64,000 nucleotides of DNA, taken from assembly GCA_030737835.1 (NCBI GenBank), contig CM060849.1, positions 6,014,001 to 6,078,000 of the forward strand, read 5' to 3'. The notes under the pieces are model-generated. The model was not told the DNA's origin. It was given only the letters and a program-made list of their open reading frames with translations, and ran no database searches. Made by a program: the position numbers and the translations under genes. Source of the DNA: Acorus gramineus. Its lineage: Eukaryota > Streptophyta > Magnoliopsida > Acorales > Acoraceae. Below are positions 1-10,248 of this stretch, piece by piece. How positions within the stretch are numbered: position 1 is the stretch's first letter; each line of letters begins with the position of its first letter.

Positions 1-626
1 GGAGAAAAGAGGGTGTGAGAGGGGGTCATACACGTGGGAACTCGAATCCAAGACCACCGGGGGATAGATCGGGAGCTCACCTTTCCTTTCTCTTCTTTGT
101 GTTCTTGGTTTCAAGCACTTTAGCTAGCTCAAAAGGGAGAAAAAGAGAGATGGGGAGAGAGAAATTTAATTGGGGAAGATGATGAATAGTGGAGGGGGAT
201 ATATTTTTGCTTACTTATAAGCTAACTCTCACTTAGATTAGGTTAAACTAGGATTAATTTGGTTTAAGTGTGGTTTGACCCTAGTCAACCCAACCACACA
301 AAAGCCAAAAACATTTGACCAAGTCATGGGCCCCACCTTGACCAAGTCAACTCTCCCAATGACTTCTCGCTCGGTCAAAACCCGGGTACGCCCCGGAGCT
401 GTGAAATTCTGAAACGTTACCGGAATTCGATGAAATTTTCGTGAGTGGCTTGAAATGGCACCAGGACACATAATATGCAGTTAGATTTTCAATCGGAGTC
501 CTTAAACTCAGGATGATAGCTAACAGTCCAAAATTTTAGCGGTTCCGATCGAAAAACGAAAAAACTCAAAAACTGCCAAAATGCTCCAATGGTTACCAGA
601 AGGCAAAAAGTGACACATAGATAACA
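1..626 (-). mobile_element. LTR-A, 5' end of an antisense copy, cut by window edge
   Basis: The right end reads GTGACACATATATAACA-like (here with one change), the reverse complement of the LTR-A start. The piece aligns with the first ~600 bp of the other LTR-A copies, including a cluster of TTGAC/GTCAA motifs at 270-385 and a TATA-like TTATAAG near 215. The rest of the LTR lies left of the window, so its TSD cannot be tested. Confidence 0.9.
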
Positions 627-1285
627 GGTTGTTTGAATGAAGGGGTGCCTTAGACTCTGTTTCGGTGGAAACTGAACAGAGGAAGGGACTCCTCCAAGAG
701 TCTCTTCAATCAACTTTCCTTCTATAAATTCCACCAAAGTTTGCATTGTTAATTATCCATTTCATTCACTGCAATAGACATTCCCAGGGTGCATTTGAGT
801 CGAGTCCAATCCATTTGAGTGCATACATACAGTCAGTAACAAAGAGAGAGTGTGTAAACAGAGTTGGTTTGCTGGTCATCTAGTTTGAAGTTCTACTACC
901 AAAGGACGTTCGACCGTTGTATCCTAGGAGACATTCGCCGCCATCCGTGAGCACCTGTGTGGGGCAAATTACGTCTTAAGGACATAGAGTCAACAACCCA
1001 TAGAGGAGAGCCTTGGTCTCCTCTCCGTCAAAACAGATTCGACAACCCAACACATTTATTCTTCTTCTTTTAATTTTTCTATATTGCGTTTTTGTTAGTT
1101 TATACATACTGTTTTGTAAGACAATAGCCCATATCTCACTAATTTTTGGATAACAATCTTAAGACATAATTCATTCTACAAAACAGTAGTTCATTCATAT
1201 AGTTTTACTTCATAGAAGTTGTTTTATCTTTGTTCTGTTAAGAAACCATTTATTAATTTCTCTGTTATAACTTTGGTTGTAATAG
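627..1285 (+). other. Leader (LTR/5' UTR remnant) of a Ty1/copia element
   Basis: This non-coding stretch lies directly before the copia gag and has a TATA-like TATAAAT at 723-729. I cannot place the copia LTR end or its primer site, so the LTR/leader boundary is open. Assignment to the copia element rests on position only. Confidence 0.5.
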
Positions 1286-2209
1286 ATGTCTACCAATCCA
1301 TCCCTTGTGTCTGTGCCTGTCACGGTTCCAACCCATGTTACACATGGAGAGAAACCAGAGAAGTTCAACGGATCGGACTTCAAGAGATGGCAACAGAAAA
1401 TGTTGTTCTATCTCACCACCTTGAACTTGGCCAGGTTTCTGACGGAGGAGGCTCCGAAACTGCAGAACAAAGACAATGACAAGGAGTTGATTGGTGCTGT
1501 GGATGCATGGAAACATGTAGATTTCCTGTGTAGGAATTATATCATCAATGGATTGGACAACGCGTTGTATAACGTGTATAGCCCGATCAAAACTTCTAAA
1601 GAACTTTGGGAGTCGTAGGAAAAGAAGTACAAGACAGAAGATGCCGGAATGAAGAAATTCGTTGTCGGCTGATTTCTTGACTTCAAAATGGCTGATTCAA
1701 AGACTGTCATAAGTCAAGTTCAAGAGCTTCAACTCATCTTGCATGAAATAAGTGCGAAAAGTATGATTCTTAGTGAGTCCTTTCAAGTGGCTGCGTTAAA
1801 TGAAAAATTACCACCATCTTGGAAAGACTTTAAGAATTACTTGAAGCACAAGCGCAAGGAGATGGGGCTTGAGGACTTGATAGCTTGACTGAGGAACGAG
1901 GAGGACAACCGTACTTCTGAAAGAGGACGGTGAATCACTCCATGGTGTCCAAGGCCAATATTGTGGAGAATGGTGGACCGAAAACCAATGAAAAATGAAA
2001 GAACACCGGAAAAGGCCCAAATAAGAATGGAGGGCCTAACAAAAAGTTCAAGGGAAAGTGCTACACGTGCAACAAAATCAGTCATCGTTCTGAGGATTGT
2101 AGAATCCGCAAGGCACAAGAGACCGAGAAGAAGAAGGCCGGACACGTGCACATTATAGAGGAGGAGAAACTTGCAACTGAAGTTTCCGACATAAAGGTTT
2201 CAGCTGTGG
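1286..2209 (+). pseudogene. gag: Ty1/copia gag remnant (UBN2-type Gag with zinc knuckle)
   Basis: Starts at ATG 1286 (MSTNPSLVSV). The frame shows the copia Gag signature KFNGSDFKRWQQKMLFYL, then WKDFKNYLKHKRKEMGLEDL near 1820-1880. Around 2060-2105 a CCHC knuckle reads CYTCNKISHRSEDC (C-X2-C-X4-H-X4-C, with the usual G replaced by S). Gag would package element RNA into virus-like particles. It is dead: there is a stop at 1616-1618, another near 1672 and a TGA at 1886-1888. It is cut at 2209 by an LTR insertion, and protease, integrase and the first part of reverse transcriptase are absent. The matching 3' half resumes at 4870. Confidence 0.88.
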
Positions 2210-2814
2210 TGTCACGCCCTAGGGCGGCCGTCCGAGACGTGGCAATAATAAAATATCAGCTATCAATACCTGAGGTCAATAAAGACTCCAACAACAACAC
2301 ACAAGGTGGCAAAGCAAGGATAATGATAACTGACTGAAAAGCGGAAGCATAATATATAAACAATGTCTGTAAATCAAAAACATTATTACAGACTCAAATA
2401 CACAATCACTGTCCTGTGAGAGCCAAGTCTAGACCAAAGAAAATACAACCTGTGCCACATGCACGATTTACAATATATACAATGACTCTAGGACTACTGA
2501 CAGCCTCGCACTCGCCACTCGCCGAAAAAACGCTCGACGCCCATAAGACCACGCCACAGGAAAGCTCCAGCTCCACGCCCAACACTGCCCCTGAAAAGAA
2601 ACAGTATGCGAGGGGTGAGCTACAAGCTCAGTGAGTGGCTGGAAACCAATCACCATACAACAGTTCAATACATAAGCACTTTCCTTTCAAGGAAAACATG
2701 GGTGGAAACCCATGGATAACAGGGTCACGTGGCAGCGCGACCAACCTCACCCTCACCCTCACTCCCGGAGGGAGACTCTTGGGACTTTTGGGGAGAGACC
2801 ATACCGTTGGTCGA
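2210..2814 (-). mobile_element. LTR-B fragment, antisense arm of a fold-back LTR pair
   Basis: Begins TGTCACGCCCTAGGGCGGCC, the reverse complement of the LTR end, and matches the antisense of LTR-B 9550-10149 (for example the stretch around the hairpin GGTCACGTGGCAGCGCGACC). Near 2812-2815 it switches to sense LTR-A sequence. The left flank TGTGG (2205-2209) is not repeated at the far end of the pair (AAAGG, 4870-4874), so this is not one simple insertion. Confidence 0.85.
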
Positions 2815-3644
2815 GGCGAGCAGTCGGTGCGAGCGGGGAGTGTGAGCGGGCAGGTGTGCGGGCGCTGCGCTGGGGCGCAGTGCGGGGCGGGTGCGCGTGC
2901 GGGGCGCTGCGCTGGGGCGCAGTGCGCGCGGATGCACCCGGGGCTGGGCGAGCGGATGATGCGAGCGGGTGGTGCACGCGGGATGCGGCGATGGGGCGCT
3001 GGGCGTGCGGGTGTGCGCACGGGTTGCTGCGCTGGGGCGCAGTGAGCGCACGATGCACCCGAGGGGGCTCGGCAGGGTGTCCAGGCGTGCAGGCTGGGCT
3101 CGGCAGGGCGTCTGGGCGCGCGGGCCGGGGTTCAGCTGTGCGGCCGGGGTGGGCGGCTGTACGTGCGGCTGCCCGGGGGTTCGGGAATGAGTTGGGGTGC
3201 TCGGGCTCGCGTGCGTGCGGGCCGTATGTACGTTTGCCCGAGTGTTGTGTATTTTTAGAGTATTTTTGGTGTATTTGTGTATTTTACTCACCGAATTGAT
3301 TACCCTATTTTGCAGATCTTGACGGACGGTCGCGCGACGACCCGATTATTGGTGAGTGAGACAATCCAACCTAGTAGGGAGGCGTACTACTCACTTGAGA
3401 GTGTATTGCCCTCCCCTGGGGCACCATGGTTAATATTAACTTGTTGTAATGTAAATCCATGCAAGCATGATAAAAATGTAGTATGCATGCTACCCTAGAC
3501 TTTGTATGTTAGGGACTTGCACCCTTAGGATATGTGTAAGAGCCATGCATCCTGTCATCCTGTTCTCATGCTAGGAAGCCTCGGATATGCATGCGTCCTA
3601 CTAGTTTAATTTATGATTATTAGCATGCCTTGTATAATATTATA

Positions 3645-3764
3645 GGGAGGGGCCTTGCGAGGTCAACATTGAGACCCGGGCTAGGGTACTCCGTGTTCCT
3701 TGTTTGGTTGTCGGGATGTCCTATATCGGGACCTCACGCTGCCCTCCCAAGGTTTCTTTTCCCA
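3645..3764 (+). mobile_element. 120-bp insert flanked by an 11-bp direct repeat (MITE-like)
   Basis: Runs GGGAGGGGCCTTGCGAGG...CCTCCCAAGGTTTCTTTTCCCA. It is bounded by the direct repeat ATAATATTATA at 3634-3644 and 3765-3775. LTR copies at 8430, 13050, 30115 and 37700 lack it and keep a single AATATTATAACC there. The ends are weakly inverted (GGGA..CCTTGCGAGG against GGGA..CCTTGGGAGG). A 9-11 bp duplication would fit a Mutator-type miniature element, but identity is uncertain. Confidence 0.6.
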
Positions 3765-4097
3765 ATAATATTATAACCTCATTAATTATTATTATATATG
3801 TTCCCCGCATCCTGGTTATGCGCCTTGGAGGAATTCTGAAGAATTCATGGCATTAGAGTTGTTATGATGTGTTGTCTGCGGATCCGAGTGGATCATATGC
3901 GATGGATAGGCTGTTCTGTTCCCTTCGTTGGATCCGTGTAGAGACTACCCCGGCGTTGGAAAGGCTGTCCCGTGCAGGGGCTCCCATCAGTAGGAACCTC
4001 CTGATTTGGGACGGACTGTGCTGAATGTGGGGGTGGCCAAACGGCCTACGGAGTGGGGAGAGACTATCGGTGGACCAAGGGTGACCATCAGCCTAGT

Positions 4098-4345
4098 CAG
4101 TCCCAATATCCTATGTCACCATATTGAGGGGTGAGGGTGAGGGTGTGGTGGGTCGGCGATGTGGCGACCCACTGGTTTGTAAGTCCCAATATCCTATGTC
4201 ACCTATTGAGGGGTGAGGGTGAGGGTGTAGTGGGTTGGCGATAGCGACCCACTGGATTTGTGTAGTTAGTCCCAATATCCTATGTCACCATATTGAGGGT
4301 GAGGGTGAGGGTGTGGTGGGTCGGTGATATAGCGACCCACTGGAT
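4098..4345 (+). repeat. Three tandem hairpin modules in LTR-A
   Basis: The unit starts AGTCCCAATATCCTATGTCACC, has a G-rich run (GAGGGTGAGGGTGAGGGTG) and ends in a hairpin, GTGGGTCG-loop-CGACCCAC at 4148-4172. Units begin near 4098, 4192 and 4268. Other LTR copies have one or two units, so copy number varies. No coding function is implied. Confidence 0.85.
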
Positions 4346-4869
4346 TGTTTGGTTCCAACCACTTTGAGGCATGTATGAAGTGATTGTGGTTAATAAACTC
4401 TGGTGGTTAATATAACTGTGATGCATGGGTTGTGCTGTTCACTGAGCGTGTGGCTCACCCGTCGCATAATATTTTTCCCCAGTGTCATCTGAGTCGGATC
4501 TAGAGGAGGAGCTCCCCGAGGGACTTCATCAGTAGCGGAGTAGCGCCACGTCCCGCGAGTATCAGAGGCTATCAGCATCCCTTTTCATTGTATGTGTTAT
4601 ATTCCGTGCTTGGGCACGTGTTTGTATGTTATTTGGACGTCTTTGTATATATTGGCTCTCACAGGACAGTTGATTATGTAGCAAGTCTGTAATATGTTTT
4701 TGGATTACAGATTCAGTCTTTTAGCTTCCGCTATTTGTGTATATATCATATCAGCCCTGCTTTTGTATGTGTTGTCATTTTAGCTGTTGTGTGAGTATGT
4801 TATTGAACTCCTGTTAGACTGATATCATATATACACTTGCCGCGTCCCGGGGACGCCTGGGGCGTGACA

Positions 4870-5993
4870 AAAGGAAAGTGTGCAGGCTTGTTAAATCACT
4901 TTATGGATTAAAACAAGCACCAAAACAATGGCATGAAAAATTCAACAATGTAATGTTGTTGAATGATTTCAAGATTAATGAGTGTGACAAATGTGTCTAT
5001 GCGAAGAACACTAAAAAAGGATATGTCATTGTGTGCCTTTTTGTGGATGATATGATAATAATTGGTAGCAAAAATGATATCATTAAGACTACCAAGAGAA
5101 TGTTGACCAACAAGTTCGATATGAAGGACTTGGGCTTGGCCGATGTGATTCTAGGAATCAAAATTTCTAGAACATCCGATGGATTGGTTTTGTCTCAATC
5201 ACATTATGTTGAGAAAATACTGGAACAATTCAATAAGAATGATGATGGTCAAGCAAAGACACCTGTAGATGTAAATCTATACTTGTCTAAAAATAATGGT
5301 CAAAGCGTATCACAACTAGAGTATTGTAGAATTATTGGCAGTCTAATGTATTTAACAAACTGCACGAATCCAGACTTAGCCTACTCAGTTAATAAATTGA
5401 GTAGGTTTATCAGTAATCCAGGACATGATCACTGGAAGGCAATAATCAAGGTTCTTATATATCTAATATATACCTAGACTTATGGATTGCACTTCATGAG
5501 ATATCCAGCCGTTCTTGAAGGCTATAGTGATGCAAACTGGATATCTGATACAAAAGACTCAAAGTCCACTAGTGGATATCTTTTTACACCAGGAGTTAAA
5601 TCCCTGTCATGGAAGTCCTGAAAGCAAACATGTACTGCCAGATCCACCATGGAATCTGAATTCATTGCTTTGGACAAAGCAAGAGAAGAGGCTGAATGGC
5701 TTTGAAATTTCTTAGAGGACATTCCAGTTTGGCCAAAGCTTGTGCCCGCAATATGTATACATTGTGATAGCCAATCGGCGATTGGAAGGGCATAGAGTAA
5801 CATCTATAATGGTAAGTCTCGACACATACGTTGGAGACACAATACTGTGAAACAGTTGCTCTCGAATGGTATAATATCGATCGATTATATAAAGTCAAAA
5901 GACAACCTTACGGATCCGTTTACTAAAGGTTTGACTAGAGAACAAGTGTACATATCATCAAGGGGAATGGGATTGAAGGCTATATCCAAATAG
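4870..5993 (+). pseudogene. pol: Ty1/copia reverse transcriptase and RNase H remnant
   Basis: One frame runs 4872-5993. It shows RVT_2 motifs [16 protein letters not shown], the catalytic FVDDMIIIG (near 5040), DMKDLG and [21 protein letters not shown], then copia RNase H (GYSDANW near 5520, STSGYLF, ESEFIAL) and a C-terminal DPFTKGL. The family copies element RNA into cDNA. Four in-frame stops, at 5475-5477, 5619-5621, 5703-5705 and 5793-5795, kill it. The natural end is TAG at 5991-5993. Because all four are single-codon stops with no frameshift, decay seems to be by point mutation. It is the downstream half of the element whose gag is at 1286-2209. Confidence 0.92.
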
Positions 5994-6568
5994 TCATCAT
6001 AATGGTAACCCAACCTAATTGACTGGAGATCCCAAGATCTAGGTTCAAAGGGACAACTAAGTTATGTGTGACTCCGTCAATGACTAAGAAGATAAAAAGT
6101 CTCCTACCCATTCCTATGGTGAAACAGTGCAACTTGCAGCGTGAATCAGGTTAAGTGTTGCTTTTAATGATTCCTATATCTTGGAAATCCAAGTGGAGTA
6201 TGGCAGGATACTCCACATAGGAATCACCTATATGAGTGTGAAGTGTGGCCAGTTCTATGAGAATTATAAGGCTGAATTCTCTAATAGCACTCATGAATAC
6301 CAGGAGTTGTTTAGGGCCAAAGTGAACACATCCGTGAGAACCAACTGTGTTAGGAAGGGAACTGTGTGAAAACTGTTGTCTCAGTTTACAATTATGGCTG
6401 AACAGTTCAAGACATCATGTTCACTGGTTAGCCCGTAAATCCGATAGTTTTTCACTAGGGAAGGTTCAAGGTCAAAAGCCACCTTTCCCGAAGCAGTAAC
6501 TTTCTAATGTACTCTCTCTTTAGTGTCTGCATTATCATGTGCATAATGTAACCAATTTTCATTCATGT
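5994..6568 (+). other. 3' non-coding part of the copia element
   Basis: No convincing coding sequence; short open frames here do not match anything I recognise. By position it should hold the polypurine tract and perhaps part of the 3' LTR, but I cannot identify either. It is interrupted at 6569 by gypsy element B. Confidence 0.4.
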
Positions 6569-9500
6569 TGTTGTGCCTGTGTCATTTGGAGCGCTCTGTT
6601 TGAAAATTTGGGTACATAATTTTTTTCCTCGAAGTTATGTATTTCCAATGTGGTATTTGGATTTGATTTTGTTAAAATCCAAGATGAAGAGGTTTAAATA
6701 TGATTTTATTATGAGATGTCCAGTTTTGAGTTAGCTTTCGTACAAAAGTGGAATTAGATCAACTGGATTCCTGTAGTAAAAGTTATGGGTATTTTTCCAA
6801 GTATACCCCGGGGAGGGAAATTCTGGCAGCAGCCCTGCTCTATGTTTATCTCTAATTTCGGAATAGCTGGAGAGATTATTTGATCTTGGCATGAACATGA
6901 AAGTTGTAGATAATCCTCTTGGCTTTCCAACGGAATTGGAATTGTGCAATTCGGAGCTATATTGAGGAAGTTATGGCTGTTCCAGTGAAGCATGCGCAGA
7001 ATTTCTAGTCAAAGGACGACTAGGTCATTTCCATCTTCCTTAGATATTTATGTGCCAAATAAATATCTTCCTCTCTCTCTCTCTCCCTCCCACATCCCCA
7101 CGTCAACCTTCTTCAAGCCCTCTCTTCCTCTCTCTCAAGCCCCCCATGTGTTTGTGAAAATGTCCCAATGAGAAGTGAAGGAGAAGGTGAAGAAGCTTGT
7201 GTAGGTTTTGTTGTTGTTGTTGATCTCCCCTCTCTCAAGCTTCCTTTTCATGATCCTCCCCCCCTGATTTGCAGCCAAGAAGGAGGCTGAGGAGAGGCTG
7301 AAGGTGGTGGTGTTGGTGGTGGCGGTTGAGGTGGATGCGGGTACGTCGAGGGCCCCCAAACCTCCCCCTTTCTTTTTCCCTCCCAAGGTGAGCCTTTCCC
7401 CTTCTTTTCTTGGTTTTTATGGCTTAGGGTTGGTTGGGAGGGTCATGCTTGTTGGGTAGATGTGTTAGGGTGTGTGTGAGGGGTTGGGGAGGGTTAAAAA
7501 GGGGTAAGGGTTGGCTGGGCGCGCGTTTCGGGTCGTCTGCGCGCGTGCGCGCGCAGGCGGGCGCTGGCGGGCGCGCAGACGCGCACGGGTGCATGCGCGC
7601 GAGTGCGGGGGGCAGTGCGCCTGGGCTTGCGCCTGGGCGCGGGGCTGGGGACCAGTGCGCGCGCGTGCGTGCGCGTGCTGGGGCATGCGCGGGGTGCTGC
7701 GCGAGGGCGCGTGGGCTGGACGCGCAGTGCGCGCGCGTGCGGCAGCGCGTCTGGGCGCGCGGGCAGGCGCGCGGCAGTGCGCCGAGGGTGCTGGGGTGCG
7801 TGCGTGCGTGCGCATTCGTGCGTGCGCGTGCGGGGGGCCATGCATGTGGCTGCCCGAGGGTTCGGGTAGGTGTCGGGGCACTCGGACTCGCGTGCGTACG
7901 TGCGTGCTCGCATGCGTGCGAGTCCGTATGCATGCTTGTCCGAGTATTGGGTATTTCTAATGATTTCTATGTGTAAATTGTGTTGTTACTCACCAAATTG
8001 GATGCCCCTACCTTGCAGATCTCGTCGGATGGGATGCGCGAGGTCCCGGGTTGTAAAGGGTGAGTGGTTTGATTCAAATCCCCCCCCCCTCTCTAGGGAT
8101 GCGCTCGACCCATAGACGCGCGTCGCGCATCGATGGGGCCCCCTAACTATAATATGTAGATATTTTGCATGCTAGGGATATACATCCATGTATCGTGTAT
8201 AGAGGCCCGTACATGCCTGGACACCATGTCCTGTACTTAAAAGCCTTGATCTATGCATGTTTTGCTATGATATAACCATGCCACATTAGACCTTGTATGC
8301 TAGGGAAATGCATCCTGACACCATGTTTCATGCTAGGAAAGCCTTGACCTATGCATGTTCCCATTTAGTTTAATTTATTTAAATCAAGATGGGATTATGT
8401 GATTATATTGTTGTAAGCATGCCTTAGAGAATATTATAACCTTGTTGTTATAATATATGTTTCCCCGCATCTTAGTTATGCGCCCTGGAGGAATTCTTGA
8501 GAATTCATGACATTAGAAATGTTAGGAAGCGTTGTCGACGGATCCAAGAGGATCGCATGCGTGTGGTTCTCTTCCCTTCGTTGGATCCGTGTAGTGACAT
8601 CCCTGGCGTTAGACAGGCTGTCCTGACAGAGGGCTCCCATCTGTAGGTACCTTCGATGCATCGGACAGTGCTGATCGTGGGAGTATACCAGGTAAGCTAC
8701 GGAGCGTGGGAGAGGCTACCGGTGGACCAAGGGTGAATAGCAGTCTAGTCAGTCCCAAAAGGCCCATGTCACCCCCTAAAGGGTGAGGGTGAGGGTGGGG
8801 TGGGTCGGCGATGTTACGACCCACTAGCTTGTACAGTTACTCCCGTTTAGTGACTGTAATTATTTTAAGGTTAATAGGTGTTGCGTTGCATAGTTTGTGC
8901 CATTCACTGAGTGTGTGGCACACCCCTCGCATATTCTTCTCCTCCAGAGTGGTAGTTGTTTCCATGGGGTTCGCTTTGCGAACATGGAATGTTCACTCCC
9001 AATGTTGTCCGAGTTGAAGAGGCCGGGTTGTAGCTGTCCTGACAGAGGGCTCCCATCCGTAGGTACCACCGATGCAGTCGGAGGAGTACCGATCATGGGA
9101 GTATACCAGGTAGACGCTACCCGGAAGAGGGCTAACGAATGATATCACGAGCGTGGAATCGTTCTCCCCTTCGTTGGATCCGATGTAGGAACTCCCCGGC
9201 GTTGGAGCTGTCCTGACAGAGGGCTCCCATCTGTAGGTACCACCGACGCGTTCGGAGGGCACTGATCGTGGGAGTATACCAGGTCGAGGCCACGCGAGGG
9301 AGAGGCTACCGGTGGACCAGAGGTGTAGAACAGTCTAAGTCTCTTCCCAAAGTCCCAAGAGTCTCCTTTCAGGAGTGAGGGTATGGATGAGGCGAAGACA
9401 CGTCGCCTCGTGACCCATTCGTTGTTCGACCGTTCCCATAGTTGTTGGGTCCGGTCTCGTGATCGATGTTGAAGGACATCTTTGGGCAGATATCTCGATG

Positions 9501-10149
9501 GAGATGATCTAGTAGTGTTGTGTGGACCAGTAATTCCGGGTCTCATCGACCGACGGTATGGTCTCTCCCCAAAAGTCCCAAGAGTCTCCCTCCGGGAGTG
9601 AGGGTGGGGGTGAGGTTGGTCGCGCCGCCGCGTGACCCAGTTATCCATGGGTTTCCACCCATGTTTTCCTTGAAAGGAAATTGATTATGTATTGAACTGT
9701 AGTATGGTGATTGGTTTCCAGCCACTCACTGAGCTTGTAGCTCACCCCTCGCATACTGTTTCTTTTCAGGGGCAGTGTTGGGCGTGGAGCTGGAGCTTTC
9801 CTGTGGCGTGGTCTTATGGGCGTGGAGCGTTCTACCGGCAGGTGGCGAGTGTGAGGCTGTCAGCATTCCTAGAGTCATTTTATGCTTTGTAAATCGTGCA
9901 TGTGGCACAGGTTGTATTTTCTTTGGTCTAGACTTGGCTCTCACAGGACAGTGATTGTGTATTCGAGTCTGTAATAATGTTTTTGATTTACAAACATTGT
10001 TTATATATTATGCTTCCGCTTTTCAGTCAGTTATCATTATCTTGCTTTGCCGCCTTGTGTATTGTTGTTGGTGTCTTTATTGACCTCAGGTATTGATAGC
10101 TGATATTATATTAATTTTGCCACGTCTCGGGGACGCCTGGGGCGTGACA
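6569..10149 (+). repeat. 5' LTR-B of gypsy element B
   Basis: TGTTGTGCCTGTGTCATTTGG... to GGGGCGTGACA. Order: AT-rich promoter side, CT microsatellite (about 7068-7090), a GC-rich block (7505-7950), a module repeated three times (8618, 9028 and 9208), two ACTGAG...CTCACCCC/CACACCCC motifs (8906 and 9725), and a tail with GGCTCTCACAGGACA. The first 1.8 kb is nearly identical to the 3' LTR at 18798-20608. Confidence 0.9.
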
Positions 10150-10155
10150 AAAAGT

Positions 10156-10167
10156 TGGTATCAGAGC
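10156..10167 (+). promoter_or_regulatory. Primer binding site of element B
   Basis: TGGTATCAGAGC, complementary to the 3' end of plant initiator tRNA-Met, 6 bp after the LTR end. It would prime minus-strand DNA synthesis. Confidence 0.93.
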
Positions 10168-10248
10168 CTAAGTCTAGTCGTATAGATGATGAGTCGTAGG
10201 ATTGTCATCCGAGTACTCTTGTTTTAGAAGTTATCTTAGGTTGCTGAC

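Larger units (their letters stand above)
2815..4869 (+). mobile_element. LTR-A fragment, sense arm of the fold-back pair (3' part of an LTR)
   Basis: Starts inside the GC-rich block of LTR-A (GGCGAGCAGTCGGTGCGAG, as at 21880) and runs to the normal LTR end GGGGCGTGACA at 4869. It carries the 36-nt exon-like segment after TTTTGCAG (about 3317-3352), a 120-bp insert (3645-3764), three hairpin modules (4098-4345) and the acidic exon-like frame near 4484-4532. Copia pol resumes immediately at 4870. Confidence 0.9.

Noticed and set aside
4110..4160. Telomere-like repeat (GGGTGA)n
   Set aside because: Only 2-3 units and always within the LTR hairpin module; the plant telomere repeat is TTTAGGG.
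6181..6369. 62-codon open frame after copia pol
   Set aside because: Lies in the non-coding 3' part of the element, with no similarity to env or other proteins.
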